Virus record (IMG/VR): IMGVR_UViG_3300007234_003699
Span: 1 to 20,427 of that record
Source: a virus
Strand: one strand, 5' to 3'
Length of the DNA stretch: 20,427 bases
Shown here: positions 19,312-20,427 of the stretch, piece by piece
Numbering within the stretch: the first letter of the stretch is position 1
How the letters are laid out: each line of letters opens with the position of its first letter
Program-made: the position numbers and the translations under genes
The notes under the pieces: generated by a model
The model's input: only the letters and a program-made list of their open reading frames with translations
Told to the model about the DNA's origin: nothing
Databases searched by the model: none

Positions 19312-20427
19312 TTAATTCCTGTATGATCTTTCTACATCTAATACTGACGATAATTCTGATATAACTTTTTGTCCAATTTGTACCGGAGGAGGATTTTGTA
19401 ATGCAGATGCAATTTGCTGCAATAATGCATTTTGTTTTGCTAGTGCAGATGCCACAGCTGAATTGCCGCCGGACCCATTTGCAACACCAGGCCCCATTGC
19501 AACATCATCATTTGCCGTTCCTTGATATATTGCACCTTCTCTAGGTGAAGAAACGATTGGGCCAGAGGAAGGCATTGATAAATCGCCTACTGGCGTTAGT
19601 CCTAGTGCACTACTAGCCATACCGCCTAAATCAGCGCCTATATCAAAGCCGAATGTACTTGCAACACCGGAGAGTACATCCCATACAATTTGCAACGGTG
19701 CTAACATACTAGTTATTATAGTCTTACCTAATTTTTTAAAGCCTCCGGTGATATCTCCACTAAAGATCATGCTAATAGCATCATATACGCCGTAGAATGC
19801 GTCAACAATGCCTGAAATCGCTTTAGTTATAGCTTTAAGTGGAGTAAATGCTATTTTTAATGTTTTTCCTAAAATTTTAACAATAGGAGAAAGCAATGAA
19901 AATACTTGCATTAACGCTTCGCCTAACGGTAACAATGCACTTGCCAATTCTGTTTTTAAATCATCAAATGCTTTTGCCGATTTATCTGCAGCCTGCTGTT
20001 GCGCTAATTTTGTTTGCAATTCTTCGGCTGATAAGTCGTTTAATTCTGCTGCGGATAAATTTAAACCTGCCATGGCTGCTTTTTGTTCATCCGTAAGATC
20101 ACCTAACTTTTCTTGTATTGTCAATGATTTTTGAAGCTCATCGACTTCCATGCCTGTCGCTTCTGCTAACTTTTTACGTTCAAGCATTGACATTTTATTA
20201 AATTCGGCAATGCCGCCAACGTTGCTCATAACTTCTTTTGTTGCGCCAGCAATGTCACCTTCTAATGCCAATTGACGAGCTTTATCCAAATTCATCTGTC
20301 GTCCGGACAATGCCTGGAACTCAAACTGTGCTGTTAATGAACCTTCTATATCTAAAAGCTTATCTGCAACTTTACTCATTGTCGATAACGACACGCCCAT
20401 TTTAGCTGCTTCAACCGCGGCCTTTGC
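19312..20427 (-). CDS. Tail tape-measure protein, C-terminal part (start outside window)
   Basis: The frame is open to the right edge (20427), so the 371 residues here are the C-terminal part; an internal Met at 20400 is not taken as the start. The N-terminal part seen is a helical, Ala/Lys/Leu-rich rod with QFEFQALSGRQMNLDKARQL and EFNKMSMLERKKLAEATGM, a pattern I know from tape-measure-type proteins of marine T4-like phages. A long hydrophobic stretch follows (LLPLGEALMQVFSLLSPIV to FYGVYDAISMIFSG), as in tape-measure proteins that cross the host membrane. A Gly/Ser/Pro-rich tail and a final ISELSSVLDVERSYRN end the protein. It would set tail length and help DNA passage. Its stop is a double TAA with AGGA for the next gene. 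Confidence 0.75.
   Translation of the reverse strand, partial: AKAAVEAAKMGVSLSTMSKVADKLLDIEGSLTAQFEFQALSGRQMNLDKARQLALEGDIAGATKEVMSNVGGIAEFNKMSMLERKKLAEATGMEVDELQKSLTIQEKLGDLTDEQKAAMAGLNLSAAELNDLSAEELQTKLAQQQAADKSAKAFDDLKTELASALLPLGEALMQVFSLLSPIVKILGKTLKIAFTPLKAITKAISGIVDAFYGVYDAISMIFSGDITGGFKKLGKTIITSMLAPLQIVWDVLSGVASTFGFDIGADLGGMASSALGLTPVGDLSMPSSGPIVSSPREGAIYQGTANDDVAMGPGVANGSGGNSAVASALAKQNALLQQIASALQNPPPVQIGQKVISELSSVLDVERSYRN

Noticed and set aside
20374-20400. ATG at 20400 as the start of the last gene
   Set aside because: The frame continues open with sensible codons (AKAAVEAAK) to the window edge, so the gene starts outside the window.

Overview
The window looks like part of the genome of an AT-rich tailed phage with a contractile tail (myovirus-like), most likely an aquatic or marine T4-related lineage. 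All 24 genes that I accept lie on the minus strand, packed with short overlaps (ATGA, TAATG) or gaps of a few bases. Transcription therefore runs from high to low coordinates. I see no tRNA, rRNA, CRISPR array, insertion sequence, integrase or host-type operon. Affiliation is inferred from gene content; no database search was possible.

Layout, read in the direction of transcription. (1) 20427-14792 is a tail and baseplate block: the C-terminal part of a tape-measure protein, a 601-aa tail protein, a LysM baseplate protein, a 618-aa hub-like protein and a small conserved baseplate-region protein. (2) 14790-10964 starts with a good sigma70-like promoter and holds a short divergent family A DNA polymerase, a PD-(D/E)XK nuclease-like protein, two unknown proteins and a Dps/ferritin-like protein. 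(3) 10935-6519 starts with another promoter and encodes the replication and recombination core: gp32-like ssDNA-binding protein, RecA-like recombinase, FEN-type 5'-3' exonuclease and DnaB/gp41-like helicase. (4) 6518-3188 holds a monomeric class II (B12-dependent) ribonucleotide reductase behind a leader with a C(UACG)G hairpin, two small genes absent from simple ORF calling, an unknown 211-aa protein and a Cys-rich small protein. (5) 3136-1 holds small unknown genes and a 7-deazaguanine module, queD - (34-aa ORF) - queE - groES - folE, followed by a hypoxanthine/guanine-type phosphoribosyltransferase cut by the window edge.

Working together: FolE, QueD and QueE convert GTP to 7-carboxy-7-deazaguanine, which in other phages feeds guanine replacement in DNA as a defence against restriction. 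QueC and a DpdA-type transglycosylase are not in this window. A phosphoribosyltransferase directly behind the module, plus the phage's own reductase and polymerase, raises the untested possibility that a deazapurine base enters nucleotide metabolism directly. The replication genes form a nearly complete fork (helicase, SSB, polymerase, RNA-primer-removing nuclease, recombinase); no primase or clamp is visible here.

The most unusual regulatory observation is a recurring TTATAWTTA -10-type motif in the intergenic gaps. In two cases (polymerase and helicase) it sits exactly six bases before the ATG, predicting leaderless mRNAs. Two of the promoters share the inverted repeat TCTCTT-N6-AAGAGA.
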